DNA of 15,372 bases, taken from NCBI GenBank assembly GCA_023428365.1, contig JAEYYQ010000346.1:1-15372 (forward strand), given 5' to 3'. This DNA is from Pseudomonadota bacterium (GTDB lineage Bacteria; Pseudomonadota; Alphaproteobacteria; Rhizobiales; Hyphomicrobiaceae). Below the pieces are notes generated by a model. That model was not told the origin of the DNA, ran no database searches, and worked only from the letters and a program-made list of their open reading frames with translations. The position numbers and the translations under genes were made by a program. Within the stretch, counting starts at the first letter, position 1; every line of letters begins with the position of its first letter. Below, piece by piece: positions 8,119 to 15,085 of this stretch.

Positions 8119-8550
8119 TCATCCTCGGCCGACGCGCGCGAATACGGGCACCTGGTAGCGCTTGCGGTAAGCGCCGGGCGTAAGTCTTGTCAGGCGTTTG
8201 AACAGCCGACGGAAGAATGCAGGGTCTTCGTAACCGACCTTCCAACTGATCTCGTCGGCCGGTGCGTCCGTGCGCTCGAGCCGACGCTTGGCGTCTTCGA
8301 TCCTCAGGCGCTGCACGTAGTCGATCGGAGCGAAACCTGTTGCCTGTGAAAATCGCCGCTTGAACGTGCGCTCCGCCAGACCCGAGCGCTTCACCATTTC
8401 CTCGACGGGCGATGCCACAGAGAAGTGACTTGCCAACCACTCCTGCGCCTCGCCGACCACCGCGTCACCATGATCTGTGCGACCACGAAAGACGATATAA
8501 GGCGCCAGGCCGTCGTGATGCCACTGCAGCGCAAAGTATCGCGCCACGGT
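8119..8550 (-). pseudogene. GlxA-type AraC regulator, C-terminal half only (5' truncated)
   Basis: About 143 residues match the end of a GlxA-like transcription regulator: VARYFALQW, then RTDHGDAVVGEAQEWL, then the two AraC helix-turn-helix motifs. The first is VEEMVKRSGLAERTFKRRF and the second EISWKVGYEDPAFFRRLFKR, followed by TPGAYRKRY. The DJ-1/PfpI-like N-terminal domain expected in this family (roughly 170 more residues) is absent. Family-like sequence stops near 8547, where it runs directly into the plus-strand methyltransferase remnant. An ATG at 8568 opens the frame but adds only seven unrelated residues. A DNA-binding fragment might still be made, but loss of the sensor domain and promoter makes it a likely pseudogene. 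Confidence 0.8.
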
Positions 8551-8558
8551 CTGCGGTC

Positions 8559-8849
8559 GATGGGGCACGCTACGCGACGTCCGCCCTTGCTGAAAACGGT
8601 ACGCTGTTGATCGTGGAACCGTTCGCCCGAGACAGCGTGGAGCACAACATCAACCCCGTCGGACGCCTCATGTACGCCGGATCGACGACGATGTGCTGTG
8701 CGCACGCGATCTCCGAGCAGGGTACGCATGTGCTGGGCGCGCAGGCGGGGCCGCGTCGGCTCGAGAGCGTACTGAGGGCAGCCGGGCTGAGCTCGATCCG
8801 CACGGCCGCGGAGACGCCGTTCAACTTGGTCATCGAGGCTCGACGCTGA
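8559..8849 (+). pseudogene. SAM-dependent methyltransferase, C-terminal fragment (5' truncated)
   Basis: About 96 residues match the end of a class I methyltransferase of the kind with LAENGTLLIVEPFA, then NPVGRLMYAGSTTMCC, LGAQAGPRRLESVLRAAG and a final ETPFNLVIEARR. The SAM-binding glycine motif and the first two-thirds of the enzyme are missing, so the fragment cannot be active. The reading frame can be extended upstream to an ATG at 8412, but that part is antisense to the AraC remnant and is not real methyltransferase sequence. Family-like sequence begins at GARYATSALAENG, within about 15 bp of where the AraC homology ends on the other strand. Confidence 0.75.
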
Positions 8850-9014
8850 TGTCGTCGGCGAGCACGCAGCTCAATCATTCGGCTTATACGGAAAAGGTCC
8901 ATGGAAGGAGCCCTCGCAGAGCCCATAGAGTTGGGGGTGTCTGACGTGCCAATGTCCCGTACGCAAACTGGCCAATTATAGTATCATCTCGGTGCCGACA
9001 AACAGGAGAAAGGT
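8850..9014. other. Intergenic region between two gene remnants
   Basis: No supported gene was seen. The 3' side is the junction where the M20 peptidase homology stops (near 9017) and passes into unrelated sequence. Confidence 0.4.
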
Positions 9015-9625
9015 AGCACGTTTGCGGAGATTTCGCGCGGGTTCCACTCCGGCAGAGCGATCCGGTCTCTCTTATCGGTAATCGAGGCCAGAGCGTGTGC
9101 GAGTCTCATGCCGGGATTTGAAAGAAGACCACCCCAGTTTCCGGAGTGGAAGGGACGCAGATCGCAGATCAGATTGAAGCCGACGGTACCTCGGCTGCCG
9201 AGGAACAAGGTCGGGGAGGACAAACCAATCCGCGGCCCGTCGGAAGCGATCAAACAGTCGGCTTCGAGACGCTCGCGATGTTAGCGAGCAATCTCGGCTA
9301 GCCCCAGCGATCCAGCCTCTTCAGCCATTTCAAGGAGCACCTTCACGTTGAATCCGAGTCGACCGCGCTGTTTCAGGACCAGTCTCATCGCGGTGAGGTT
9401 GATCGAGTGCCGCCCCTTGTTGTCAGCGACCCCGCGGCCATAGAATCGACCCTCCGCTTCATCCAATGTCCAGGGATCCCCGCTGCGCTTTCCACGCTCC
9501 GGCCATACCCCACAGAACATCGCCGAGCCCGTATATGAGAATGGTTGGCAGTTCGGGATTTTCAATGCGTACCCCCAGAAGTGCCGGCAATCGCGGTGCC
9601 ACGGGGTTGCCCAACAGGTCGCACC
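9015..9625 (-). pseudogene. M20 family metallopeptidase, degraded by truncation, frameshift and nonsense mutation
   Basis: Three colinear minus-strand pieces match an M20 peptidase. The first, about 9495-9625, contains NPVAP, then IENPELPTILIYGLGDV. The second, in another frame at about 9284-9485, contains DPWTLDEAEGRFYGRGVADNKG, then LLEMAEEAGSLGLAEIAR. The third, 9017-9280, contains LIASDGPR, LFLGSRGTVGF and HSGNWGGLLSNPG. A frameshift lies near 9485-9497, and an in-frame TAA sits at 9281-9283. The zinc-ligand motif GHGDV reads GLGDV, so the first His is lost; the bridging Asp (VADNKG) and catalytic Glu pair (AEEAG) remain. The N-terminal part and the C-terminal catalytic segment are absent. 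It could not yield a working enzyme. Confidence 0.85.
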
Positions 9626-9954
9626 GCACATTTCGCGGCAAAGGCGCTTCCCAGTACGAGAAACGTGCGCGACCGCGACAAGCAGGTGGCCCTTGCCGGT
9701 TAGATCGAGATTCCAGCCGCCCCAACTCGATGCTTAGACCACAGTCTTTTTGCGCCTCCTGGGGGAGGGATCGAGAAAAATTGCATTTTCACGGTTGTAT
9801 TGGAGCGCAACTCTCGCATGCTACCGCCTAATGTAGAGATTAGGGATTATGCTATTGAGGATCCACCACATGCTCATTGTTAACTCTCATCCGGACCACG
9901 GTAATCCTCTTAGCGCACACCCGCCGCTAGCCTAACTTCGAAGGACGACTGATT
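9626..9954. other. Intergenic region upstream of the M24 gene
   Basis: No supported gene was seen; the first 100 bp may include decayed 5' sequence of the M20 peptidase. A weak promoter candidate for the M24 gene is TTGAGG (9855-9860) with a 17-nt spacer and TGTTAA (9878-9883). A short inverted repeat CTAAT/ATTAG near 9828-9843 could be a regulator site, but the match is too short to press. AAGGA at 9941-9945 is the ribosome-binding site for the next gene. Confidence 0.35.
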
Positions 9955-11097
9955 ATGCAACGCATCGATCTCGAATTTTCCAAGGAAGAGTTCGCGCAGC
10001 GTTTGTCTGCAGTGCGCGAAATTATGGCTGAGATGAATCTACAGGTTCTGGTTCTCGACGAACTGGAATCCATGCAGTGGGTGTCTGGCTTTGGCATTTC
10101 TCAAACGATGTGGCGGTGTGCAGTCGTTCCGCAGGAGGGCGAGCCTTTTCTGATTGTCCGGAGCCTGGATCTTGTTCCTGCGATCGAGCGGTCTCCATTT
10201 TCTGACATTGTCGGGTTCAAGGACTGGGATGATCCGGTAGCCGTGTTGGCCAACGAACTTCGCAAGCGCGGATTAGATAAAGCCGACATCGGTGTCGAGT
10301 TCGACTCCTCTTCGATGTCGGTTCGCCGCCTCGAAGATCTCAAGCGAGAACTTCCGGGCGCGCACTTCAAAGACATTGGCATTCGCATCTGGCAACTCAG
10401 AGCAGTGAAGTCTCCGGCGGAAATCGAGTATCTTCGCCGTGCTGCCCAAATCTGCGATGAGGCCGTGCTCCGTGGCGTTGCGGCGATCAAGGTCGGCGGA
10501 CGTCAGCGGGATGTCGTGAAGGCGGCCGCCATGACCTATCTTGAAATGGGTGCTGACCCGGGCCGCGTCGGACCGATCACGACTGGCATTGGCTGGGGCG
10601 CCTTGCATGGCAACGAGCATACGCATCCCATCGAAAAGGGTAGCATCGTCCACATTGAATTGACGCCGCGCGTTTGCTGCTATAGCTCGCGGATCATGCG
10701 ATCGGTGGTTGTCGGCGAACCCACCCAGGAGCAACTCGATGTCATGGATCAGCTAATTAAGATCCAGGATAAGCAATTCGAGGCCATGGTGCCTGGTGCC
10801 GTGGCCAGCGACATCGATGCGTTGGCTCGCAAGCCCATCCTTAAGGCGAGGCTTCGGCCAAGCTATGATAATATTACCGGCTATACCTTGGGCTGCTATC
10901 CATCCTCCACACAGAAAGGGAGTGAGTTCGTCCACAAGTTCACCCCCGCCGAAACCTGGAAGCTCAAGGAGGGGATGGTTCTTCATATGTACCTATCAGC
11001 TGAAGGCTTAGCGATCAGCGAGGCCGTGGTTGTGCGGTCGAACGGTGTCGAACGCCTGACTCAGTGTGAAAGAAAGCTGTTTAGCGTCGTCGCCTAA
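9955..11097 (+). CDS. M24 family hydrolase, creatinase/ectoine-hydrolase-like, lacking metal ligands
   Basis: The protein has 380 residues and is full length: a creatinase-type N-terminal domain (about 1-150) and a pita-bread C-terminal domain (about 155-375, from VKSPAEIEYLRRAAQI). ATG 9955 has AAGGA 9 nt upstream. The five metal ligands of M24 aminopeptidases (D, D, H, E, E) are mostly not conserved. The first Asp position is Glu235 (HIELTP), the second falls in YSSRIMRS (243-250), and the GHGIG-type His motif reads GYTLG (309-313). His218 aligns by spacing with the catalytic His of creatinase. This fits the metal-independent creatinase or the DoeA/EutD group, which cleave C-N bonds in small molecules, more than a Xaa-Pro aminopeptidase. 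It is the only intact gene among remnants of peptidase, transporter and regulator genes. Substrate unknown. Confidence 0.88.
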   Translation: MQRIDLEFSKEEFAQRLSAVREIMAEMNLQVLVLDELESMQWVSGFGISQTMWRCAVVPQEGEPFLIVRSLDLVPAIERSPFSDIVGFKDWDDPVAVLANELRKRGLDKADIGVEFDSSSMSVRRLEDLKRELPGAHFKDIGIRIWQLRAVKSPAEIEYLRRAAQICDEAVLRGVAAIKVGGRQRDVVKAAAMTYLEMGADPGRVGPITTGIGWGALHGNEHTHPIEKGSIVHIELTPRVCCYSSRIMRSVVVGEPTQEQLDVMDQLIKIQDKQFEAMVPGAVASDIDALARKPILKARLRPSYDNITGYTLGCYPSSTQKGSEFVHKFTPAETWKLKEGMVLHMYLSAEGLAISEAVVVRSNGVERLTQCERKLFSVVA

Positions 11098-11123
11098 TAA
11101 ACCTAACTGAGCGATGCTTGCTT

Positions 11124-11372
11124 CTAGGCAGCCAGATCAACCGCAAAATGGCAGCGAATATCCAGGCTATTTACAATTTCGATCTTCGGAACGCTCGTCT
11201 GACAAATGGATTGGCGGAGCGGACAGCGCGGGTGAAACCGACAACCTGACGGCAGATTGATCGGGCTTGGCACTTCCCCCTTAATCGCTGGCTCGGGAAG
11301 GGATCGCACTGCGTCGGCACGGCGATCTGGAACAGGGGCAGCCGCGGACAGCGCCTTCGAATACGGGTGTAC
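11124..11372 (-). pseudogene. DppF/OppF-type ABC transporter ATPase, C-terminal tail only
   Basis: About 82 residues match the C-terminal extension of oligopeptide/dipeptide transporter ATPases: HPYSKALSAAAPVPD, then GEVPSPINLPSGCRFHPRCP and a final RCHFAVDLAA. The cysteine-containing SGCRFHPRCPL stretch is a hallmark of this subfamily. Everything before HPY (11369) is missing, including Walker A, signature and Walker B motifs, so it is not functional. The frame stays open upstream to 11753, but that part is antisense to the LysR remnant and does not look like an ATPase. It ends 27 nt from the M24 stop, in opposite orientation. Confidence 0.82.
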
Positions 11373-11696
11373 CAGACTCGCCTGGAGTTCATTGCGCGCG
11401 GTTCCAACACGCAGCGCTGTATCGACGAGGGGCTGAGCAAGCTGGGCATCAACCCCAATGTCGTGCTGCGCCTCGGCAGCCGCGAGGCGGTCAAGGAAGC
11501 CGTGTCCGCCAACCTTGGCTTCGGTATCGTCTGGGAATATGAGGCCCGCGACATGGCGCATCTGTACGCGATACGTCTGCTCAAGTCGGACATCGAAAGC
11601 ACCGACTATCTGGCCTGTCTTAAAAATGAATACCGTCGATGGCCGATCAAGGCATTTTTCGATGTTGCCTTGACCACGACCAGTCGCGGAGTTTAG
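11370..11696 (+). pseudogene. LysR-type regulator, C-terminal effector-domain fragment
   Basis: About 108 residues match the end of a LysR substrate-binding domain: ARGSNTQRCIDEGL, then LRLGSREAVKEAVSANLGFGIVW and DYLACLKNEYRRWPIKAFFDVA. The DNA-binding helix-turn-helix and first part of the effector domain are missing; the recognisable sequence starts near 11375, exactly where the DppF tail stops on the other strand. GTG at 11367 opens the frame but has no convincing ribosome-binding site. The GSREAVKEAV motif is typical of regulators beside phosphonate or amino-acid-type catabolic genes, which is only a loose hint. Confidence 0.75.
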
Positions 11697-11711
11697 GGGG
11701 CAGCCTGAAAA

Positions 11712-11775
11712 CTGACCTGCCATCTCCGCGGGCCGACTCAGGCGAAAATGCAAACCGACGACGCCCGCAGGTCAG
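11712..11775 (-). terminator. Inverted repeat after the membrane-protein gene, possible terminator
   Basis: CTGACCTGC (11712-11720) and GCAGGTCAG (11767-11775) are perfect 9-bp complements. Inside them GCGGGC/GCCCGC can pair as a nested stem. Read on the minus strand, the structure starts within the stop codon of the membrane protein (TGA at 11772-11774) and is followed by TTTTC. It could end the three-gene operon. The loop is long for a classic intrinsic terminator, and the CTGAAAACTGACC string at its edge also recalls ends of IS21-like elements, so the assignment is tentative. Confidence 0.35.
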
Positions 11776-13250
11776 GAATAGCCAGGGTCTGGCAGACTGA
11801 AACGCACGATCGGCTCCGCCAGAATCGACAAGCTAGCCCCTGTATAGAGCAGCATCAGAATCGTCATCGGAATGAGACTGTAGATGGCTAGCTTGTGCGT
11901 TGGTGCCGTTTTCAACGCAACAATGTGTGCGAGATAGACGGCAATGACGTGCCCGAACACGATTGCACCAATCGCGACGTACCAGATCTCACGCGCGTCG
12001 ATCGACTCCAGATCAGGCTCCCAACGGGCGGTGCCGAAGAGATTCCAGCCAAATCCGAATGGGTCCGATAACAGCGCAACGAACGCTTGCGATTGCAAGA
12101 GGATGTAGGAGTAGTTGTGCGCAATGTTGTAGCCTACCGCGATCGGTACCAGTGTGAGAAGATAGTGGCTGGCAACACTCAGTGTGGTGAAGCCGCTGCC
12201 GAGGATCCGGTTCATCGCGGACGCGGTGATGAGATAGGCGAAAAGAAAAACAAACCACGTCGCGACGAGTCCGTATGTTCCGGAAATCAAGCCGGCTCTA
12301 TCGGACGGCAGCGATGGTTCGAGGGTGCGCCATAGGCCTGTACCGAGCAGCCCGTCGAACAATACAGACGAGAGCAGCAATAAAACCAGCGCAATCATTG
12401 CGAGTGAATGCTGCGCTCCGCCAAACAACGCTCTGGACCAGGATCGCCAGACCCACACACCTGTTTCATTATCCATTGCGGAAAGCTCGCCATCGGAGCG
12501 AGATACGCCGAGCGGCGCAAAACTTGAAAGAACACCAAACACCAGGGAAAAGACCTCGCCACGCTTGAGCCAAACTTGCGGCCCAAACGCATACATCGCC
12601 GAAATCGTCAGTAGTGAATAGGCGATTGCGAGAACGGCCAGCGCCATCGGCGAAGAACTGAACGGCGAGATCAACTCGACCCAGACAAAAATCAGGAGCA
12701 GCGCAACCGCGGGCCATTCCGCGACGGCGTCTGGATATATGCGAGGAGGCGATGCACGTCCGCCCGACGCGGATCCTCTTGCAAACCACCCATATAATGT
12801 CCACCACGGGTTCAACGAAGGCCACAGGTTTGCGACACACGCCACGAAAATGCTGAATGCGCACCACCACATGATCCAGACCAGCGAAGGTGCGATATTG
12901 CGTGCAGGATGCGGATTTCCAAACAGCCCCGTTGCGATCACGCCGACCAAGGCAACCACACCGATGATTTGCAATGTGATTGTCAGGGTCGATCTCAGGA
13001 CGCGGTTTGTCGTCCATTGCGAGGGCAATAGCGGTCGTTCAATACCTTCACGCGGGCCTGCATACACGAATGCAGCAGTGATCAGAAACGTGACGGCGAC
13101 AACCGCGACCGCGCCGTAAACATAGAAGCTGAGCGGAACAGGCAGATCATAGCGTTCGGCAATGGCATGCGACCACGCCGGCGACGCCAATGTAAGAGAT
13201 GCTAAGCCGTACAAGCCAACTCGGATCTTCAAACGGTGCGCAGCTCTCAT
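11772..13250 (-). CDS. Polytopic membrane protein, related to proteins labelled fenitrothion hydrolase (FedB-like)
   Basis: The protein has 492 residues with a signal-peptide-like start (about 1-27, GLYGLASLTLASPAWS) followed by HAIAERYDLPVPL. Roughly 11-12 hydrophobic helices follow, including WIMWWCAFSIFVACVANLWP and SHYLLTLVPIAVGYNIAHNYSY. The H..xRxDLPxP start is shared, as I recall, with a family often named fenitrothion hydrolase after FedA/FedB of a Burkholderia; that label is weak evidence of function. Cleavage after AWS would leave His as the first mature residue. Helices contain several Trp and His residues (GHVIAVYLAHIV, HNYSY) that could sit near a metal or cofactor. Its ATG overlaps the cupredoxin stop (ATGA), so it is translated with it. 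Function unknown. Confidence 0.85.
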   Translation of the reverse strand: MRAAHRLKIRVGLYGLASLTLASPAWSHAIAERYDLPVPLSFYVYGAVAVVAVTFLITAAFVYAGPREGIERPLLPSQWTTNRVLRSTLTITLQIIGVVALVGVIATGLFGNPHPARNIAPSLVWIMWWCAFSIFVACVANLWPSLNPWWTLYGWFARGSASGGRASPPRIYPDAVAEWPAVALLLIFVWVELISPFSSSPMALAVLAIAYSLLTISAMYAFGPQVWLKRGEVFSLVFGVLSSFAPLGVSRSDGELSAMDNETGVWVWRSWSRALFGGAQHSLAMIALVLLLLSSVLFDGLLGTGLWRTLEPSLPSDRAGLISGTYGLVATWFVFLFAYLITASAMNRILGSGFTTLSVASHYLLTLVPIAVGYNIAHNYSYILLQSQAFVALLSDPFGFGWNLFGTARWEPDLESIDAREIWYVAIGAIVFGHVIAVYLAHIVALKTAPTHKLAIYSLIPMTILMLLYTGASLSILAEPIVRFSLPDPGYS

Positions 13251-13630
13251 GGCGGCATGACTTCCAAAAACGCCAATGGGGGGCCATGATGATGGGACTT
13301 AGCCACAGCGCCGGTTTCATGCAGCTCAATGCGGAAACGACCCGTCGCGCGCGTCGGTATCAGGAACTTCGCCGAAGTTTCAGGCTTAAGTTCCATCTCC
13401 AGCTTCAAGCCGTGGATATGCAGTACGACTGCGCGGTCTGCGATTGCCTCGATGCTGGCAACAGCCCCTTTCGTCACACGAATTGTGCGTTGATGCGAGG
13501 GAACGCTGTTGCCTTTGATGCTCAGCTTAAAGACGCGCTCGTCAGATGCCCCGGCTGATCCGGCGCACATGGCGCTGCAGACCATCACACACATGACAGC
13601 AAGACGCCGGACCAACCATCTCGCAGACAC
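13247..13630 (-). CDS. Secreted cupredoxin-like protein without type-1 copper cysteine
   Basis: The protein has 127 residues from GTG 13630, chosen because GGGAG lies 5 nt upstream; the longer open frame would overlap the HD gene and has no ribosome-binding site. A signal peptide (MSARWLVRRL, a hydrophobic core rich in Cys/Met, cleavage near SAGA-SD, about residue 28) precedes a beta-rich domain. That domain has RTIRVTKGAVASIEA, then VVLHIHGLKLEMELKP, then TGRFRIELHE and a KSHHHG loop. This pattern resembles the cupredoxin-like domain seen in EfeO-type and related periplasmic proteins. His71, His73, His104 and His113-115 are candidate copper ligands; no Cys is present in the domain, so a blue-copper site is unlikely. 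It is the middle gene of a three-gene operon, about 70 nt after the HD gene. Confidence 0.82.
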   Translation of the reverse strand: MSARWLVRRLAVMCVMVCSAMCAGSAGASDERVFKLSIKGNSVPSHQRTIRVTKGAVASIEAIADRAVVLHIHGLKLEMELKPETSAKFLIPTRATGRFRIELHETGAVAKSHHHGPPLAFLEVMPP

Positions 13631-13662
13631 GGCAGCTCCCGTCCGAAACGATCGCGATAGAG

Positions 13663-13689
13663 CCCTGCCGCCAGATCTCGGCGGCAGGG
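13663..13689 (-). promoter_or_regulatory. Intercistronic 10-bp perfect hairpin between HD and cupredoxin genes
   Basis: CCCTGCCGCC (13663-13672) and GGCGGCAGGG (13680-13689) form a perfect 10-bp GC-rich stem with a 7-nt loop. It lies in the 70-nt gap after the HD stop (13701-13703) and before the cupredoxin GTG (13630). No U-run follows on the minus strand. It may protect the upstream message, act as a partial terminator, or mark an mRNA processing point so that the HD protein and its partners are made in different amounts. Confidence 0.55.
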
Positions 13690-13700
13690 TCACTATGGCT

Positions 13701-14735
13701 TCAGCCTTTGATTTCATACTTCGAGGAATCCTGGATAACATCCAGGATGAGCTTCTTCGCGGCGGACATGTCGAAGCCCGCTTGCTGGTAGACCTCGTAA
13801 ATCCGGAAGTCGGAGACGCGCGACAGAACAAATCCGGATAGTTTGTTGGCTTCAAGCGAGCCCGCTTTCAGTCCAAGAGCGACGGCAACTTCTTCGATTG
13901 CTTTAAGTGCCGTATGGCCTGCGATGTAGTGCGAGAACGACCATGCACCGTCAGTGTAGGTGACAAACCACCACTCCGCCATCTGTTTACCAGGCTGCAC
14001 GACGATCGGAGGCATGTCGACAATTTTGGCAGCCTCGGCTAGGGCGGCATTCAGGCCTTCGCCATCCTTGTCGAGATCCCAGTGCGGATCGAAATGCGAG
14101 GCTGCTGTAGCAACAATCAGCGCTTCCGGCGCGCCACGCTTCATCAGTTCCGCATAGACGACTGCACCGTGCTCGCCCATCCATTTCCATTTGGCTTTGC
14201 CGCGCTCACCGCCCCAAGCCTGGGGATACCATTGCGGCTTGGTCACCAGCCCCGTCTCCGGACTCCACTCGTACCAGACCTTCGCCCAATCATGCAGGAC
14301 CAGAGCCGCGATGACGATGTCGCGGTCGATCTTCTCGACTTTATAGATCTTTTCGTAGGCATCGGCCCATGCCATCGCCACGTCGATCCATTCCGCCGCG
14401 TGAACCGGCAGGCCGCCAGGATAATAGTGATGCCCCTTGCCACCGGCGGCCGGAGACGCCAGGAAGGATTGCGTCGCCTTGGCATTAAAGACCTTCGTTT
14501 CGGGCGTCAGCACCATATCGAGCACGAGTTCACGGATTTTGTCGTTTTTGATGCTCTTGATATGAGCGAGAACCCGGTCATTGGCAGCTTTTGTCCACGC
14601 GCCGGTCGATGCCATCTCTTCGGGCGTCATCGCAACGATGGCTTTAATGCGCTCCTGCGACACCGGCTGCGCGTGACCGGGTGTTGCCAGCCCCATCGCC
14701 ACAATCATACACAAAATACCAAAAGTCCTTCGCAT
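13701..14735 (-). CDS. Secreted HD-domain metal-dependent hydrolase
   Basis: The protein has 344 residues from ATG 14735; GGGAGCGAGGA lies immediately upstream, whereas the farther start at 14774 lacks a site. A signal peptide (MRRTFGILCMIVAMGLATPGHA, residues 1-22) exports it. HD-superfamily ligands are visible in order: His112 (GLPVHAAEW), His148-Asp149 (VLHDWAKVW), His189 (MGEHGAVV), His214 (SHFDPHWD) and a later Asp (about 240). These imply a one- or two-metal hydrolase, by family a phosphohydrolase, but periplasmic HD enzymes are uncommon and the substrate is unknown. It is first in the operon with the cupredoxin-like and FedB-like proteins. The C-terminal part (about 245-344) has no recognised motif. 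Confidence 0.85.
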   Translation of the reverse strand: MRRTFGILCMIVAMGLATPGHAQPVSQERIKAIVAMTPEEMASTGAWTKAANDRVLAHIKSIKNDKIRELVLDMVLTPETKVFNAKATQSFLASPAAGGKGHHYYPGGLPVHAAEWIDVAMAWADAYEKIYKVEKIDRDIVIAALVLHDWAKVWYEWSPETGLVTKPQWYPQAWGGERGKAKWKWMGEHGAVVYAELMKRGAPEALIVATAASHFDPHWDLDKDGEGLNAALAEAAKIVDMPPIVVQPGKQMAEWWFVTYTDGAWSFSHYIAGHTALKAIEEVAVALGLKAGSLEANKLSGFVLSRVSDFRIYEVYQQAGFDMSAAKKLILDVIQDSSKYEIKG

Positions 14736-14804
14736 TCCTCGCTCCCTTTCTGCTTGGTCGACGAACTCTGGCATCCAGGCCTATGGGCATTGCATGAACT
14801 GGAT

Positions 14805-14846
14805 GTGACACGTCACCGGATGATTTCATGGTCCGGCGGATGATTT
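14805..14846. repeat. Inverted repeat plus two direct repeats exactly 20 bp apart, upstream of the HD operon
   Basis: GTGAC-AC-GTCAC (14805-14816) is immediately followed by CGGATGATTT at 14817-14826 and again at 14837-14846. The 20-bp period is close to two helical turns, which would place two bound protein units on the same DNA face. The site is about 70-110 bp upstream of the HD start, a typical activator position. Confidence 0.4.
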
Positions 14847-15085
14847 GTGGTAGCGTTGCAAGCCAAGACGTCAGACGCCTCAAAGCGCCGAGAAACGTAA
14901 TAACGACCAGTGATCCTTGAGCTTCTCGCGCGGGGTGGAAAACCAGTTTGGTGGATGTCGTACGCCGCCACCCTGCAAGCATCTGCAAGACTCTTGATCG
15001 AGGCTCTCTGCTCGCTGGATTCAGCCATGCGCCGACGGACCGCTATAAACTCGCGTTAAGCGATACTAGGCACATATCCACAACA

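Noticed and set aside
8412..8849. Intact 145-residue plus-strand gene covering the methyltransferase end
   Set aside because: The first half is antisense to AraC-family sequence; only the part after about 8559 looks like a methyltransferase.
11124..11753. Intact 209-residue minus-strand gene ending in a DppF-like tail
   Set aside because: Residues before HPYSKAL are antisense to the LysR remnant and carry no ATPase motifs.
13247..13855. Longer N-terminus for the cupredoxin-like protein
   Set aside because: It would overlap the HD gene by about 150 nt and bury the signal peptide; GTG 13630 has a ribosome-binding site and gives a proper signal sequence.
14082..14843. Long plus-strand open frame (253 codons) opposite the HD gene
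   Set aside because: It is antisense to a gene with signal peptide, HD motif and good ribosome-binding site; its own product has no recognisable fold or start site.
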